From Halorubrum sp. CSM-61 (GTDB lineage Archaea; Halobacteriota; Halobacteria; Halobacteriales; Haloferacaceae): DNA of 64,000 nt. The position numbers and the translations under genes were made by a program. The stretch covers positions 1 to 64,000 of the forward strand of contig NZ_RJJW01000013.1 in assembly GCF_003781945.1 (NCBI RefSeq), in the 5' to 3' direction. This document shows positions 10,088-18,890 of the stretch, piece by piece. The notes beneath the pieces are model-generated. The model was not told where the DNA came from and searched no databases. It was given only the letters and a program-made list of their open reading frames with translations. Positions within the stretch are counted from its first letter, which is position 1. Every line of letters begins with the position of its first letter.

Positions 10088-12163
10088 TCAGTCCCCGCCG
10101 TCTTCGATCTCCGAGCGGGCGACGGCCGCGCCCGCGTACTCCAGCACCTCGGCGGCGCCGTCCTCGGAGTAGCCGCGGTCGACGAGGGCGTCGACCCACG
10201 CGCTCCGCTCCTCGTCGTCGAGGTCGGTCGCGGAGACCAGCGCCGAGAAGTTGATGTTGTGCTTCTTGTCCTCCCAGAGCTTGCGCTCCAAGGCGCGCCG
10301 GAGCCGGTCGTTCTCCCGCGGGTCGAAGCCGCGCCCCTCGCGGGCGCGCCGCGAGACCCAGTTCGACACCTCCTGCCGGAAGTCGTCCTTGCGGTCCGAG
10401 GGCACGTCGAGCTGCTCTTCGACCGCGCGCAGGAACGTCTCGTCCGGCTCGGTCTCCCTCCCCGTCAGCTCGTCGTCGACGGTGTCGTCGTCGATGTACG
10501 CCATCACGTGGTCCATGTACTTCTCGCCCTGCCGGCGGAGCTCGTCCACGTCGTACGCCAACGCGTGTCGCACGTCCTCGATGGCGCGTTCGCGGTACTC
10601 CTCGCGCACGGTCTCCAGGAGGCGCTCGTAGCGGTCGAGGTCCGACTCCGCGATCGATCCGTGGCCGCCGAGGTTCGCCTCGAAGTGGTCGAAGACGGAC
10701 AGCGGCGAGAGGTAGTTGCGGTCGCGGTGGGTGGCGTCCATGATCGCCTCGGCGATCTCGTCGCCGACGAACCGGGCGGAGATGCCGTCCATCCCCTCGC
10801 CCACGTCGGCGGACTCGGCGGCGTCCTCCCGGAGCTTCCGCCGATCGATCTCCTCGTCTTCCAGCTCGCCGTTGTACACCTTCGCCTTGTCCAACAGGCC
10901 CACCGTCTCGTCGGTCGGCTCCTCTAACCGGGTGAGCACGCCGAAGAGCCCGGCCATCTCCAGGGCGTGGGGCTCGACGTGGACGTTGGGCACGTCGGCG
11001 TTGTCGAGCATCTTGCGGTAGATCTCCGCCTCGCTGTCGTACTCTAACACGTAGGGGTAGTCGATCCGCTTGGTGCGGTCGTTGAACGCCTCCATCTTCT
11101 CGTCGCCGGTCTTCTCGCGGTACTCCGGCATGTTCGTCCGGCCGACGATCACCTGATCGATGTCGATCCGGGGGTTGTTCTTCGGCTTGATCGTCGACTC
11201 TTGGGAGGCGTGGAGGAAGTCGTAGAGGAACTCCCGCTGGAGTTTGAGCAGTTCCTCGCCGGAGAACAGCCCGCGGTTCGCGTTACAGAACGCGCCGGCG
11301 TAGTCGAACGCGCGCGGGTCGGACTCGCCGTACACCGCGAGCTTCGCGTAGTTGACGTCGCCGGTGAGCTCCGTCTCGTCCTGGTTCTTCTTGTCCTTCG
11401 GCTCGAACGTCTCGATGCACTCCCGGCGGTTCTCGTCGGCGACGAGCCGGACGACCTCGACGTGCTCTTCTAAGACGCGCTCCAGGTCGTCGTCGTAGTG
11501 CGCGAGCAGCTCGTTCAGGTAGAACTCCGAGGCCGGGTCCGGGTGCTGGTCGTTCCTGAGGGTGTAAGGGGCGTCGAGCCGCTCGTTGATCTCGTCGATC
11601 ACGCCCTCGCGCTGCTCGCACGGGACGAGCACGAGCGGGTCCTGATTCATCGGCGAGCGCACCGCGTCGTCGCCGGGGTCCTGGTCCTCGATCACGGAAC
11701 ACAGGTCGACCCAGCGGAAGGTGTACATCCGGCCGGCCTCCTCGCGGGTGTACGCCTCGAAGTACCGGCGGACCAGCCAGTCGAAGTGCGACTTGCCGGA
11801 GCCGACGGGGCCCAACAGGAGCTTGATCCGCTTTTCGGGTCCGAGGCCGCGGGCGCCGGATTTCACCTTGTTGACGAACTCGTGGATCGCCTCGTGGACC
11901 TCGCGGCCGTAGAAGACGTTCTCGCCGTCGTGAAGGGGGTCGTCCGCGGCGAGCCCGTACTCGACGACGCCGCGTTCCTCGTCGTATCGGGTGCCGTAGC
12001 GGTCGAACATGTCCGCGACGCGCTGGTGGGCGTTCCGCGCGATCCGCGGCTCCTCGTACAGCGCGTCGAGGTACCAGTCGAACGAGCGGGGTTCCCGGAG
12101 GTCGTCCGGGACGTTCGTCCGGTACTCCTCGCTGAGCCGTTCGAGCGTGTGTCGGTCTGGCAT
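10088..12163 (-). CDS. prkA: PrkA AAA+ serine protein kinase
   Basis: The 691-residue PrkA protein and first gene of the four-gene operon. Walker A is GPVGSGKS (residues 118-125). Other diagnostic stretches are FYGREVHEAIHEFVNKVKSGARGLGPEKRI, MNQDPLVLVP, ANRGLFSGEELLKLQREFLYDFLHASQE, NNPRIDIDQVIVGRTNMPEY and KTGDEKMEAFNDRTKRIDYPYVLEYDSE. In bacteria PrkA acts with YeaH and SpoVR in stress and stationary-phase signalling; substrates in archaea are unknown. The ATG at 12163 is chosen because the longer open frame upstream is Arg/Pro-rich and not protein-like. Confidence 0.95.
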   Translation of the reverse strand: MPDRHTLERLSEEYRTNVPDDLREPRSFDWYLDALYEEPRIARNAHQRVADMFDRYGTRYDEERGVVEYGLAADDPLHDGENVFYGREVHEAIHEFVNKVKSGARGLGPEKRIKLLLGPVGSGKSHFDWLVRRYFEAYTREEAGRMYTFRWVDLCSVIEDQDPGDDAVRSPMNQDPLVLVPCEQREGVIDEINERLDAPYTLRNDQHPDPASEFYLNELLAHYDDDLERVLEEHVEVVRLVADENRRECIETFEPKDKKNQDETELTGDVNYAKLAVYGESDPRAFDYAGAFCNANRGLFSGEELLKLQREFLYDFLHASQESTIKPKNNPRIDIDQVIVGRTNMPEYREKTGDEKMEAFNDRTKRIDYPYVLEYDSEAEIYRKMLDNADVPNVHVEPHALEMAGLFGVLTRLEEPTDETVGLLDKAKVYNGELEDEEIDRRKLREDAAESADVGEGMDGISARFVGDEIAEAIMDATHRDRNYLSPLSVFDHFEANLGGHGSIAESDLDRYERLLETVREEYRERAIEDVRHALAYDVDELRRQGEKYMDHVMAYIDDDTVDDELTGRETEPDETFLRAVEEQLDVPSDRKDDFRQEVSNWVSRRAREGRGFDPRENDRLRRALERKLWEDKKHNINFSALVSATDLDDEERSAWVDALVDRGYSEDGAAEVLEYAGAAVARSEIEDGGD

Positions 12164-12621
12164 TGTATCTGGTCTCTGATTGCTCGGTCGGGCGGCGACT
12201 CGCCGCGGGCCCCTCGACGCGCGGCCGCACGGCTCTGCGTGCCTGAAACGACGGCTCATCGAGCCGCGAACGCCGCTGTCGTCGAGGACGACCCGGGACG
12301 GATCGCCGTTCGCCCGTAACCGAGGCTATATGTATGGGAGGGATTCGCACGCATAAGTGTGTCGCCCGTTGGCATCTCTCGTACTACTTCGACCGTCTTC
12401 GGTGACGCGGTTTGACTCCCCTTAGCGGCCGTGAAACTCCCGTTTCGGCGTTTCGCCCGGCCCGGATCCCCATTCCCTCGGTTCTCCATCGTTCCAGATC
12501 CCCACTCGTTCGGATCTCTGCTCGTTCGAACCTCCGCTCGTTCGGATCCCCGATCGCGGACGGAACCGGAAACGCCGCCCCCGGAGCGCAGTCTTTTGCC
12601 GGTCGCCGTCCCACGACCGGT
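12164..12621. promoter_or_regulatory. Intergenic control region between prkA operon and DUF1028 gene
   Basis: A 458-nt divergent intergenic region. On the minus strand a TATA-like CATACATATAGCC (about 12330-12342) could start the prkA operon, which would give a leader of roughly 150 nt. It also contains three tandem 16-nt repeats listed separately. No ORF here looks real. Confidence 0.45.
12505..12552. repeat. Three tandem 16-bp direct repeats
   Basis: Three copies start at 12505, 12521 and 12537, each beginning CTCGTTCG followed by GATCTCTG, AACCTCCG or GATCCCCG. The strict 16-nt period puts successive copies about 1.5 helical turns apart. They lie between the prkA operon and the DUF1028 gene, roughly 70-117 nt before the latter's start, so they may be regulator-binding iterons. 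Confidence 0.6.
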
Positions 12622-13308
12622 GTGACGTTCAGCATCTGCGTTCGCGAGCGGTACACGGACGACGACGGCGGCGACCGGATCCGGTACGGCGTGGCGGTAA
12701 CCACGCGCCTACCGGGGGTCGGGACGCTGTGTCCGTTCGCGTCGGCGGACGGCGCGGTGGCGACCCAGTCGCTCGTCAACGTCGAGCTGGGGCGGAAGGG
12801 AATCGAGTACCTCGCCGACGGGCTCGCGGTCGACGACGCCTTGGAGGCCCTCTTAAACGCCGACGAGGGGAAACCCCAGCGCCAGCTCCACGGCGTCGAC
12901 GCCGACGGGACCTTCGCGTTCTCCGGCGAGGAGTGCAACGACTGGTACGGCCACGTCGTCGGCGAGAACTACACCGTCGCGGGCAACCTGCTGACGGGCG
13001 AGGACGTGATCGACGACACCGCGGCCGCCTACGAGTCGGCCGCCCACGGCGACGCCCCGTTGGCCGAGCGGCTGATCGACGCGCTCGCGGCGGGCCACGA
13101 GGCCGGCGGCGACAAGCGGGAGGACCTGGCGGTCCAGTCCGCGGCGCTGCTCGTGACGAACACCGAGGAGGAGGCCGACGACCCGTACTACAACGACCTC
13201 CGCGTCGACGCGAGCGAGACGCCGGTGGCCGACCTCCGCGAGACGTACGAGACGGCCAAGCGCGGCTACGAGACGGTGGTAGCGAAGTACGCGGACGACG
13301 AGGAGTAG
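12622..13308 (+). CDS. DUF1028 family protein (Ntn-hydrolase-like)
   Basis: The 228-residue protein shows the DUF1028 pattern. The N-terminus is MTFSICVRERY, followed by YGVAVTTRLPGVGTLCPFASADGAVATQS (usually AxRxxAVGxxxPxAxAGVGAVATQ) and HGVDADGTFAFSGEECNDWYGHVVGENYTVAGNLL. The family is predicted to be Ntn-hydrolase-like and is often linked to peptidase or deacylase genes; activity is unproven. The start is GTG at 12622, where the family N-terminus begins; the longer ATG frame upstream adds about 70 non-homologous residues. Confidence 0.88.
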   Translation: MTFSICVRERYTDDDGGDRIRYGVAVTTRLPGVGTLCPFASADGAVATQSLVNVELGRKGIEYLADGLAVDDALEALLNADEGKPQRQLHGVDADGTFAFSGEECNDWYGHVVGENYTVAGNLLTGEDVIDDTAAAYESAAHGDAPLAERLIDALAAGHEAGGDKREDLAVQSAALLVTNTEEEADDPYYNDLRVDASETPVADLRETYETAKRGYETVVAKYADDEE

Positions 13309-13324
13309 GTCGGCGCGGGTCCTT

Positions 13325-14179
13325 TTAGAGGTCCAGCCGCGCGATGATCGGCAGGTGATCGGAGGGGTACCGCCCCCGGTCGTCGCGGTCCGCGAGGGTC
13401 GCGAACGCCTCGACGCCCACCTCGGACGAGACGAGCGCGTGGTCGATCCGCCGCCCGTCGATCAGGCGCGCGAAGTCGGTGAGGCTGGTCTCCGGGCCGT
13501 GTCGGAGGTCGGCGGCCGCGGCCGCGTCGCGGAGGCGGAGTCGGTCGCCGTCGGTCGGCGCCGTGTCGGACTCACCCGCCGGACCGTCGCCGACGAGGAT
13601 CCGATGCGGATCGGACCCCGGCGTGCAGTTGAAGTCGCCGACGAGGGCGACGGGGGGCGTCCCGTCGGTTTCGGCTTCCTCTCCTCTCGCCGCGTCTCCC
13701 GCGATCTCCGGGAGCCGCTCGCGAAGCAACCGCGCCGATTCGCGGCGCGCCCGCGCGCTGACGTGGTCGAAGTGCGTGTTGACGACGAGGAGCGCGGCGT
13801 CGCCGTCGACCGCGCGGACCCGCGCCCACGTCGCGATCCGCGGGTAGTCCGCGTTCCAGCCGGTCGACGGCTCGCCCGGCGTCTCGGAGAGCCAGAACGT
13901 GTCGCGGTCGACGACCGTCCAGCGGTCCGTTCGGACCGCGATCGGGCACCCTTCCCCCTCACCGTCGGCCTTGCGGCCCCGACCGACGAACTCGTAGCTC
14001 GGAAGTCGCTCTCGCAGGTCGCGGCGCTGGTCGGGCAGCGGCTCCTGGAAGGCGGCGACGTCCGGGCGGTGGAAGCGGACGAGCCGACCGACGGCGTCCC
14101 GGCGATCGTGCCAGGCGTCGTGGTGGTCCCCGCGGTTGGCGTAGCGGACGTTGTAGCTCAGCACCCGAATCGCGGTCAT
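13325..14179 (-). CDS. Endonuclease/exonuclease/phosphatase (EEP) family hydrolase
   Basis: The 284-residue EEP-fold enzyme has the ordered motifs LSYNVRYAN, VAAFQEP (metal-binding Glu), VVNTHFDHVS, LVGDFNCTPGS, RRIDHALVS and the terminal catalytic SDHLPI. This group acts on phosphodiesters (nucleic acid or phospholipid head groups). There is no signal peptide, so it is cytoplasmic, unlike its relative at 28661-29683. It is convergent with DUF1028, and its upstream side faces repeat copy A. Confidence 0.88.
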   Translation of the reverse strand: MTAIRVLSYNVRYANRGDHHDAWHDRRDAVGRLVRFHRPDVAAFQEPLPDQRRDLRERLPSYEFVGRGRKADGEGEGCPIAVRTDRWTVVDRDTFWLSETPGEPSTGWNADYPRIATWARVRAVDGDAALLVVNTHFDHVSARARRESARLLRERLPEIAGDAARGEEAETDGTPPVALVGDFNCTPGSDPHRILVGDGPAGESDTAPTDGDRLRLRDAAAAADLRHGPETSLTDFARLIDGRRIDHALVSSEVGVEAFATLADRDDRGRYPSDHLPIIARLDL

Positions 14180-14747
14180 TACCGTGGGACTCGCAGGCGA
14201 GGTGATTAAAAGACGCGGAGCGATCGCGAATACGTGTGATACAGTTTCGGCCGTTGCGGTGTGGTCGACTCGGTCGACCGTTTATAAGCGGTTGCTGGTA
14301 GATCGACGGTGAACACCTTCAAAGCCCCAGCCGGTCGGCAGTACGTGATCGGCTCCTCCGCGATGACTACCTCCAAAGCCCCAGCCGGGAGGCCGACGTA
14401 CGCTCGCTGTCGTTCGAAAGGCGCGGAGCGCCTTTCGTGATGACGAGAGAGCTTCGCTCTCTCGAACCACGCGCTTCGGTCGCTCGCGGTGCTCGCTCCC
14501 TGCAGTGCTTACGTCGCCTGCGCCGGCCTCCCGGCTGCCCCTTTGAGTCCCACCCGCACCGCACAGCACCTCTCACCTCCCCAGCCTCGTCGGTGGTCCT
14601 CCGCTTCGCTCCGGACCACCGACTCCCTCGCGCGTGCTCCTCGCGGCCTGCCGGCCGCTCGGAGGCACGCGCCACCGCCTCGTTCATTTATAAATAGCCG
14701 TGGCGATCGCTGTCGTCGTTTATAAGCAAAATCCCGCTCGCGCCCGT
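14180..14747. other. Gene-free 568-nt stretch holding repeat copy A
   Basis: No credible protein gene is seen. Translations here are the recurrent pseudo-peptides of the structured repeat. The stretch is occupied by repeat copy A (14281-14696) and several TTTATAA boxes, including CGTTTATAAGC near 14720. Confidence 0.7.
14281..14696 (-). ncRNA. Structured repeat, copy A (putative non-coding RNA)
   Basis: Read on the minus strand it starts at a TATA box (ATTTATAAATG, 14684-14694). A hairpin GTCGGTGGTCC/GGACCACCGAC (14589-14599 with 14613-14623) follows, then the conserved core GAGGCTGGGGAGG and GGGTGGGACTCAAAGGGGCAG. Next is a 12-bp perfect stem (14524-14535 with 14384-14395) and the closing block CGGCTGGGGCTTTGGAGGT. 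The closing block occurs twice here (about 14314-14333 and 14367-14385). Two extra triloop hairpins (GAGAGAGC-GAA and CGAAAGGCGC-TCC) sit inside the apical part. The same architecture with different stem sequences recurs in copies B and D. Confidence 0.7.
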
Positions 14748-15230
14748 CTACGCCGAGAACTCGTACAGCTCATCGCCGACGTGGTGGATCGACTCGACGA
14801 CCTTTCCGCTGTCGCCGGCCATCTCGTCGCCGTCGACCATCGCGCGGCCGACCGCGAGCACCTTCTCGTGGGTCTCCTCGGCGACCACGACGAGGTCGCC
14901 CTCGCGGATCTCCGGGTCGGCCTCGACGATGCCGGGGCGCATCACGTCGGCGCCGTCGGAGACGAACGAGATGGCGCCCGCGTCGACCGTGACGATCCCC
15001 GTCTCCGGCTCGTAGTCGTTCGCGCCCCGCACGGTGAGGAACGGCTCGTCGTCGTCGACGTAGAACACCGCCGGCTCGCCGTCGACGAGGACGAGCTCGT
15101 AGTCCGCGTCCACGAACTCGACGAACTCGAAGGTGTCCCCGTCGATGTCGACGCCGAGGTGGTCGGCGACCGCCTCGCGGATCGCCGCGATGTCGTCGCT
15201 CCGGAGGTGGTGCCGCGATTTCACTTCCAT
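14748..15230 (-). CDS. PUA domain RNA-binding protein
   Basis: The 160-residue protein has a C-terminal PUA domain (about residues 75-155), recognisable from GIVTVDAGAISFVSDGADVMRPGIVEADPEIREGDLVVVAEETHEKVLAVGRAMVDGDEM. The N-terminal half (RHHLRSDDIAAIREAVADHLGVDI) is the pre-PUA domain found in archaeal MCT-1/eIF2D-like proteins. The likely role is RNA binding in translation or tRNA modification; no catalytic domain is present. Confidence 0.88.
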   Translation of the reverse strand: MEVKSRHHLRSDDIAAIREAVADHLGVDIDGDTFEFVEFVDADYELVLVDGEPAVFYVDDDEPFLTVRGANDYEPETGIVTVDAGAISFVSDGADVMRPGIVEADPEIREGDLVVVAEETHEKVLAVGRAMVDGDEMAGDSGKVVESIHHVGDELYEFSA

Positions 15231-15367
15231 GCGGGTCCAGTCGACCGCTCGGCCGATAAATGGACCGCTCCGTCGGTGGTTGGCGATCGAGGTACCGGCA
15301 GCGTCGGGGCTCTCACCCGATTGGACCGATCAAAACGGCCTTATGCCACCTCTCCATATCCGTTCGT

Positions 15368-15973
15368 ATGCTCAATCCGCTCATCGCGAACATCGCGAAC
15401 GTCCCCGCGATCGCTCTCGGGGCGCTCGCGACGCTGCTCGTCGTCTTCGTCAGCTCGCTGAAGGGGACGGGCTGGGAGCCCGCGACGGACATCTCGGATG
15501 AGGTTCTCGAACGCCGCGCCGCCACGGTCCCCGAGACCGAGTTCCCCGAGCCCGGAAACCGCGCCGTCGGCGGCGGCGGTGGCGGCGGTGCGATTCCCGC
15601 GGGCGGCGCGGACGGCGAGGGAGGCGAGCTGGAGGACGGCGAGTCCGGCGGCTCCGGCCCCGGCGACATCCCCGAAGACGAGGTCGAGTACTTCGAGGTC
15701 GAGTTCGTCAAGCAGGGCGAGACCGTCGAGCTCTCCAACGACGAGCCCATCCTCGATCAGGGCGAAGACGAGGGGTGGGACCTCCCGTACGCCTGCCGGC
15801 AGGGCCAGTGCGTCTCCTGTGCCGGCCGGATCGCCGACGGGCCGAGCGAGGACTTCGTCGAGCACGACAACCAGCAGATGTTAGAGGAGGCCGAGATCGA
15901 CGACGGCTACACCCTGACCTGCGTCGCGTACCCCCGCGATTCGTTCTCCATCGAGACCGGCGAGGCGCCGTAG
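15368..15973 (+). CDS. Membrane-anchored 2Fe-2S ferredoxin
   Basis: The 201-residue protein has an N-terminal membrane helix (NVPAIALGALATLLVVFVSSL) and a Gly-rich flexible linker (about residues 65-100). A plant-type [2Fe-2S] domain follows with ACRQGQCVSC (CX4CX2C) and the fourth cysteine in LTCVAYP. It should deliver or accept electrons at the cytoplasmic membrane face; the partner is not visible nearby. The ATG at 15368 directly precedes the TM segment, and upstream in-frame sequence is not conserved-looking. Confidence 0.88.
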   Translation: MLNPLIANIANVPAIALGALATLLVVFVSSLKGTGWEPATDISDEVLERRAATVPETEFPEPGNRAVGGGGGGGAIPAGGADGEGGELEDGESGGSGPGDIPEDEVEYFEVEFVKQGETVELSNDEPILDQGEDEGWDLPYACRQGQCVSCAGRIADGPSEDFVEHDNQQMLEEAEIDDGYTLTCVAYPRDSFSIETGEAP

Positions 15974-16066
15974 GCGTCCCGTAGATTCCCCCGCTCTCCC
16001 TCTCGCTCCGTTCCGTCCGTCGCCCGTTCGCGACACCCTTTTTCGCCTCTCGACCGAACGATCGCT

Positions 16067-16393
16067 ATGTCCCTCATCACGGTCCTCGGCGCCGGCATCG
16101 CCGCGCTCTTCGCCGCGGTCGCGACCGCGCTCGTCTACCGCGACGCCGAGCGGGTCGGCGTCGACCTCGGGTCGCCGCGCCTGTGGGCCGCCTTCGTCCT
16201 CGTCACGTCCGGCGTCGCCGCGGTCACCGTCCTCCTCGTCCCCGACGCGCCGCTCCCTGGCGTGCTCGTGATCGCGGCGCTCGGGCCGCTCCTTTACCTC
16301 CTCGAACGCGACGACTCCATGCACGGCGACGACCCCGCGGACCCGACCCGGCTCCCCAACGACGGGGACGACCGAGACCGTCCCGAGGAGTGA
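16067..16393 (+). CDS. Small membrane protein, hypothetical
   Basis: The 108-residue protein has three hydrophobic segments ([59 protein letters not shown]) and an acidic hydrophilic tail of about 30 residues. The topology resembles small haloarchaeal membrane proteins of unknown function. It lies 93 nt after the membrane ferredoxin on the same strand. Confidence 0.75.
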   Translation: MSLITVLGAGIAALFAAVATALVYRDAERVGVDLGSPRLWAAFVLVTSGVAAVTVLLVPDAPLPGVLVIAALGPLLYLLERDDSMHGDDPADPTRLPNDGDDRDRPEE

Positions 16394-16496
16394 TCTGACT
16401 CTCTCCCGAAGGATCGACGGTGATACAGTTCCTTTCTCGTTCTCGCCGTGCTCGCAAACCGCAAGCTTCCATAGGCTCGGCCGCCAAGACGTGGCA

Positions 16497-16823
16497 ATGA
16501 GTGACGAGAGCCTCGCGGACCGGGTCGAGGAGTGGATGGTCGGACAGATGCCGATCATCCAGATGCACGGCGGCACGAGCGTCGTGCGCGAGGCGAACGC
16601 CGAGACCGGCGAGGTCGTTGTCGAGCTCGGCGGCACCTGCTCCGGCTGCGGCATCTCGAACATCACCGCCGACAACATCCGCCGCGACCTGATCATGGAC
16701 TTCGACGAGGTGGAGAACGTGACGGTGCGAACCGCCTCCTCCGGCGATCAGGGCGCCTCCACCGTCGAGGGCGGCCGCGGCGGCGAGCTGAAACACGAGA
16801 CCGAGTCCGCGAACCACTTTTAA
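16497..16823 (+). CDS. NifU C-terminal (Nfu) domain Fe-S scaffold/carrier protein
   Basis: The 108-residue protein has the Nfu core: [37 protein letters not shown], with the cluster-binding CSGC. The domain carries Fe-S clusters to apoproteins, which fits a neighbourhood with ferredoxins. ATG 16497 is preferred over the GTG two codons upstream. A T-rich tail follows shortly after the stop. The C-terminal 30 residues are a hydrophilic extension. Confidence 0.87.
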   Translation: MSDESLADRVEEWMVGQMPIIQMHGGTSVVREANAETGEVVVELGGTCSGCGISNITADNIRRDLIMDFDEVENVTVRTASSGDQGASTVEGGRGGELKHETESANHF

Positions 16824-16883
16824 ACCGATCCGGCGGCTACGGCGCGAACTGGCCGACGCGAGCGCGTCGCCGTCGTCGCCGCC

Positions 16884-18362
16884 TCACAGCGCCTTTTCCA
16901 GCGCCGACGCCACGCTCCGCGCCTTCTCCGCCAGCGGCTCCGGCACCTCCCCGGCGGCCTCCGCCTCCCGCAGCTCGTCGTCGTCGAGGCGTTCGACGGT
17001 CCCGTCGGGGAGCTTCACCACGTCGACGTGGAGGTCCACGTAGCGCGCGGCGTCCGGGAACAGCTCGACCGGGGTACAGACGTTGACGTAGGTCCCGCGC
17101 ACCGTCCCGTCGCGCCCCCGGTACGTGGTCGGGTACCACCACCGGCCCTCCTTCAGGCTCGTCTCGGCGACGTCGCCGGCCTCGCGGGGCACGCCCAGCC
17201 CGTCGTAGGTCCCGCCGCCGGTCATCTCCCGCTCGACCGTCACCGAGCCGTCGGCGTCCACCGCGGTCACCGTCGCCTCGCCCAGCGTGATCAGCCGCCC
17301 GTCGGGCTTGCCGTGTTCGAGCCGGAGCGCGTCGCCCTCGGCCGGCCCGAACGCGTCGGTCACGACCCCGAACGGGAACGCGGCGTCCGCGTCGGGCTCG
17401 CAGAGCGCCTCCGCGAGGTCGACCCCCGCGGACGCGTCAGCCGACCCCGCCTTCACGCGGTGGTGGCCCGGCATCGTCGCGGTCGCCTCGCGGCGGCGGT
17501 CGTCGAGTCCGAACCGGCTCTCGCGGCCGAACCACGCCCAGACGCCGGCGTTCGGTGTCGCCAGCGGCTCCTCGCGGACGAGGTCGGACCCGTCGAGGAC
17601 GCCGACGCCGCCCGCCGCGTCGACGGCGGCGTCGAGCCCCTCCGCGGCCGCGACCGCCCGGTCGAGTCCGGCCTCGAGCTCCTCCGTGTCCGCGTCGACG
17701 GCGGGCGGCTTCCAGACGGCGCGCCACCCCTCCGGCGGCTCTAACCCGAGCAGGTCGAGCATCCCCGACAGCTCCCGGGCGGCCTCGTCGTTCCGTACGT
17801 CGACGCGGGTGCCGGAGCCGGGTTCGAGCGCGACGAGCCCGCCGCCCGCCCGCAACGACCCGTCCAGATCCGGGCGGCGGTCGGTCCACGGCGCCGCGGA
17901 CTCGCGCACCTGCACCCGGACCGGATCGCCCGTCTCGATCCGGTCGTCGACGCTCCCGTACGGGAGGTACCCCTCGGCGGTCCTCGCGGAGCCTTCGGCG
18001 CTGTCGCCGGCGGCGCTCTCGTCTCCGCCGACGCGAAGCCGCACCACCGCACCCCCGCCGAGCGTCTCGGTCACCTCCCCGTCGAGGACGGTTCCGGGAG
18101 GGGTCGGATCGGCCCACGCCAGCGCGTCGAGTCCCGCGTCGGTCAGGAGGTCGCGGAGCGACCCCACCGCGTCCGGGTCGCCGTGCGCGCCGACGCCCTG
18201 TCTGTCCGCCGTCGTCGCGATCCGGGCGTCGGGCGGCGCGCTCTCGAACTCGGCGTCGAAGCGCCGCCGGATCGGCGGGGAGGCGTCGACGACGTCGTGG
18301 CCCGCCTCGAGCAGGACCCACGTGAGCGCCGTCGCGTAGATGCCGCGCACGCGGGCCTTCAT
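16884..18362 (-). CDS. FAU-1-like RNA-binding protein (DUF402, RNase E/G-related)
   Basis: The 492-residue protein starts MKARVRGIYATALTWVLLEAGHDVV, typical of archaeal FAU-1, which has an S1-like RNase E/G-related N-terminal region and a C-terminal DUF402 domain. The DUF402 part is seen in GKPDGRLITLGEATVTAVDADGSVTVEREMTGGGTYDGLG and WWYPTTYRGRDGTVRGTYVNVCTPVELFPDAARYVDLHVDVV. FAU-1 binds AU-rich RNA and has been reported to have RNase activity. It overlaps the upstream gene by 4 nt (ATGA), so the two are coupled. Confidence 0.88.
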   Translation of the reverse strand: MKARVRGIYATALTWVLLEAGHDVVDASPPIRRRFDAEFESAPPDARIATTADRQGVGAHGDPDAVGSLRDLLTDAGLDALAWADPTPPGTVLDGEVTETLGGGAVVRLRVGGDESAAGDSAEGSARTAEGYLPYGSVDDRIETGDPVRVQVRESAAPWTDRRPDLDGSLRAGGGLVALEPGSGTRVDVRNDEAARELSGMLDLLGLEPPEGWRAVWKPPAVDADTEELEAGLDRAVAAAEGLDAAVDAAGGVGVLDGSDLVREEPLATPNAGVWAWFGRESRFGLDDRRREATATMPGHHRVKAGSADASAGVDLAEALCEPDADAAFPFGVVTDAFGPAEGDALRLEHGKPDGRLITLGEATVTAVDADGSVTVEREMTGGGTYDGLGVPREAGDVAETSLKEGRWWYPTTYRGRDGTVRGTYVNVCTPVELFPDAARYVDLHVDVVKLPDGTVERLDDDELREAEAAGEVPEPLAEKARSVASALEKAL

Positions 18363-18775
18363 AACTCGTCGGCGTCGCGCGCGAACCGGACGCGGTCGTG
18401 GACGGTCGCGCCGAGCGAGAGCTCGACGAGGACGGGGGTCTCGTCTCCTTCTGGGGTATCTCCCCCCGCCTCCGCCGTCCGCAACACCCGCCCGCCCTCG
18501 ACCGGGACGCCCCAGCCGTCGAGCGAGAGGTAGCCGCGGAGGTCGCTCCCGTGGGTGAACAGGTCCACGTCCGCCGTCGCGTGTTCCTGGATCTCGGCCG
18601 CGCTGTGGGCCATCTCCATGTCGGAGTGGTAGGGGCCGTCCGGCGCGAAGAACTCCCGGAGGCGGTCGGCGTCCTCGTCGACCAGCTCGGCGACCCGGTC
18701 GGACGCCGTCGCGATCGCGTCCGTGCCCAGTCCCGCCTCGCGGAGGGCCCGCTGGGTCCGTGCGTCGAAGTGCAT
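18359..18775 (-). CDS. Conserved haloarchaeal protein coupled to FAU-1
   Basis: The 138-residue acidic soluble protein begins MHFDARTQRALREAGLGTDAI. It ends in a beta-rich region (RVLRTAEAGGD, TPVLVELSLGATVHDRVRFARD). No catalytic motif is apparent. Its TGA overlaps the ATG of the FAU-1 gene, implying a joint function in RNA metabolism. I do not recognise a named function. Confidence 0.75.
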   Translation of the reverse strand: MHFDARTQRALREAGLGTDAIATASDRVAELVDEDADRLREFFAPDGPYHSDMEMAHSAAEIQEHATADVDLFTHGSDLRGYLSLDGWGVPVEGGRVLRTAEAGGDTPEGDETPVLVELSLGATVHDRVRFARDADEL

Positions 18776-18890
18776 ACCGCCCCTTCGGTCGCGGCGGTTT
18801 CAATACTGTCGGGTCGTCGCGTCGGCCTCGGTGACGGCTCGATCCCGAATTCTGGCCGGGCTTAAGTCGCCCCGGCCCGAAATCGGTGCC

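Noticed and set aside
14281-14696. CRISPR array or leader
   Set aside because: There are no regularly spaced direct repeats with unique spacers; repeats here are dispersed single units with internal dyads, and no cas genes occur in the window.
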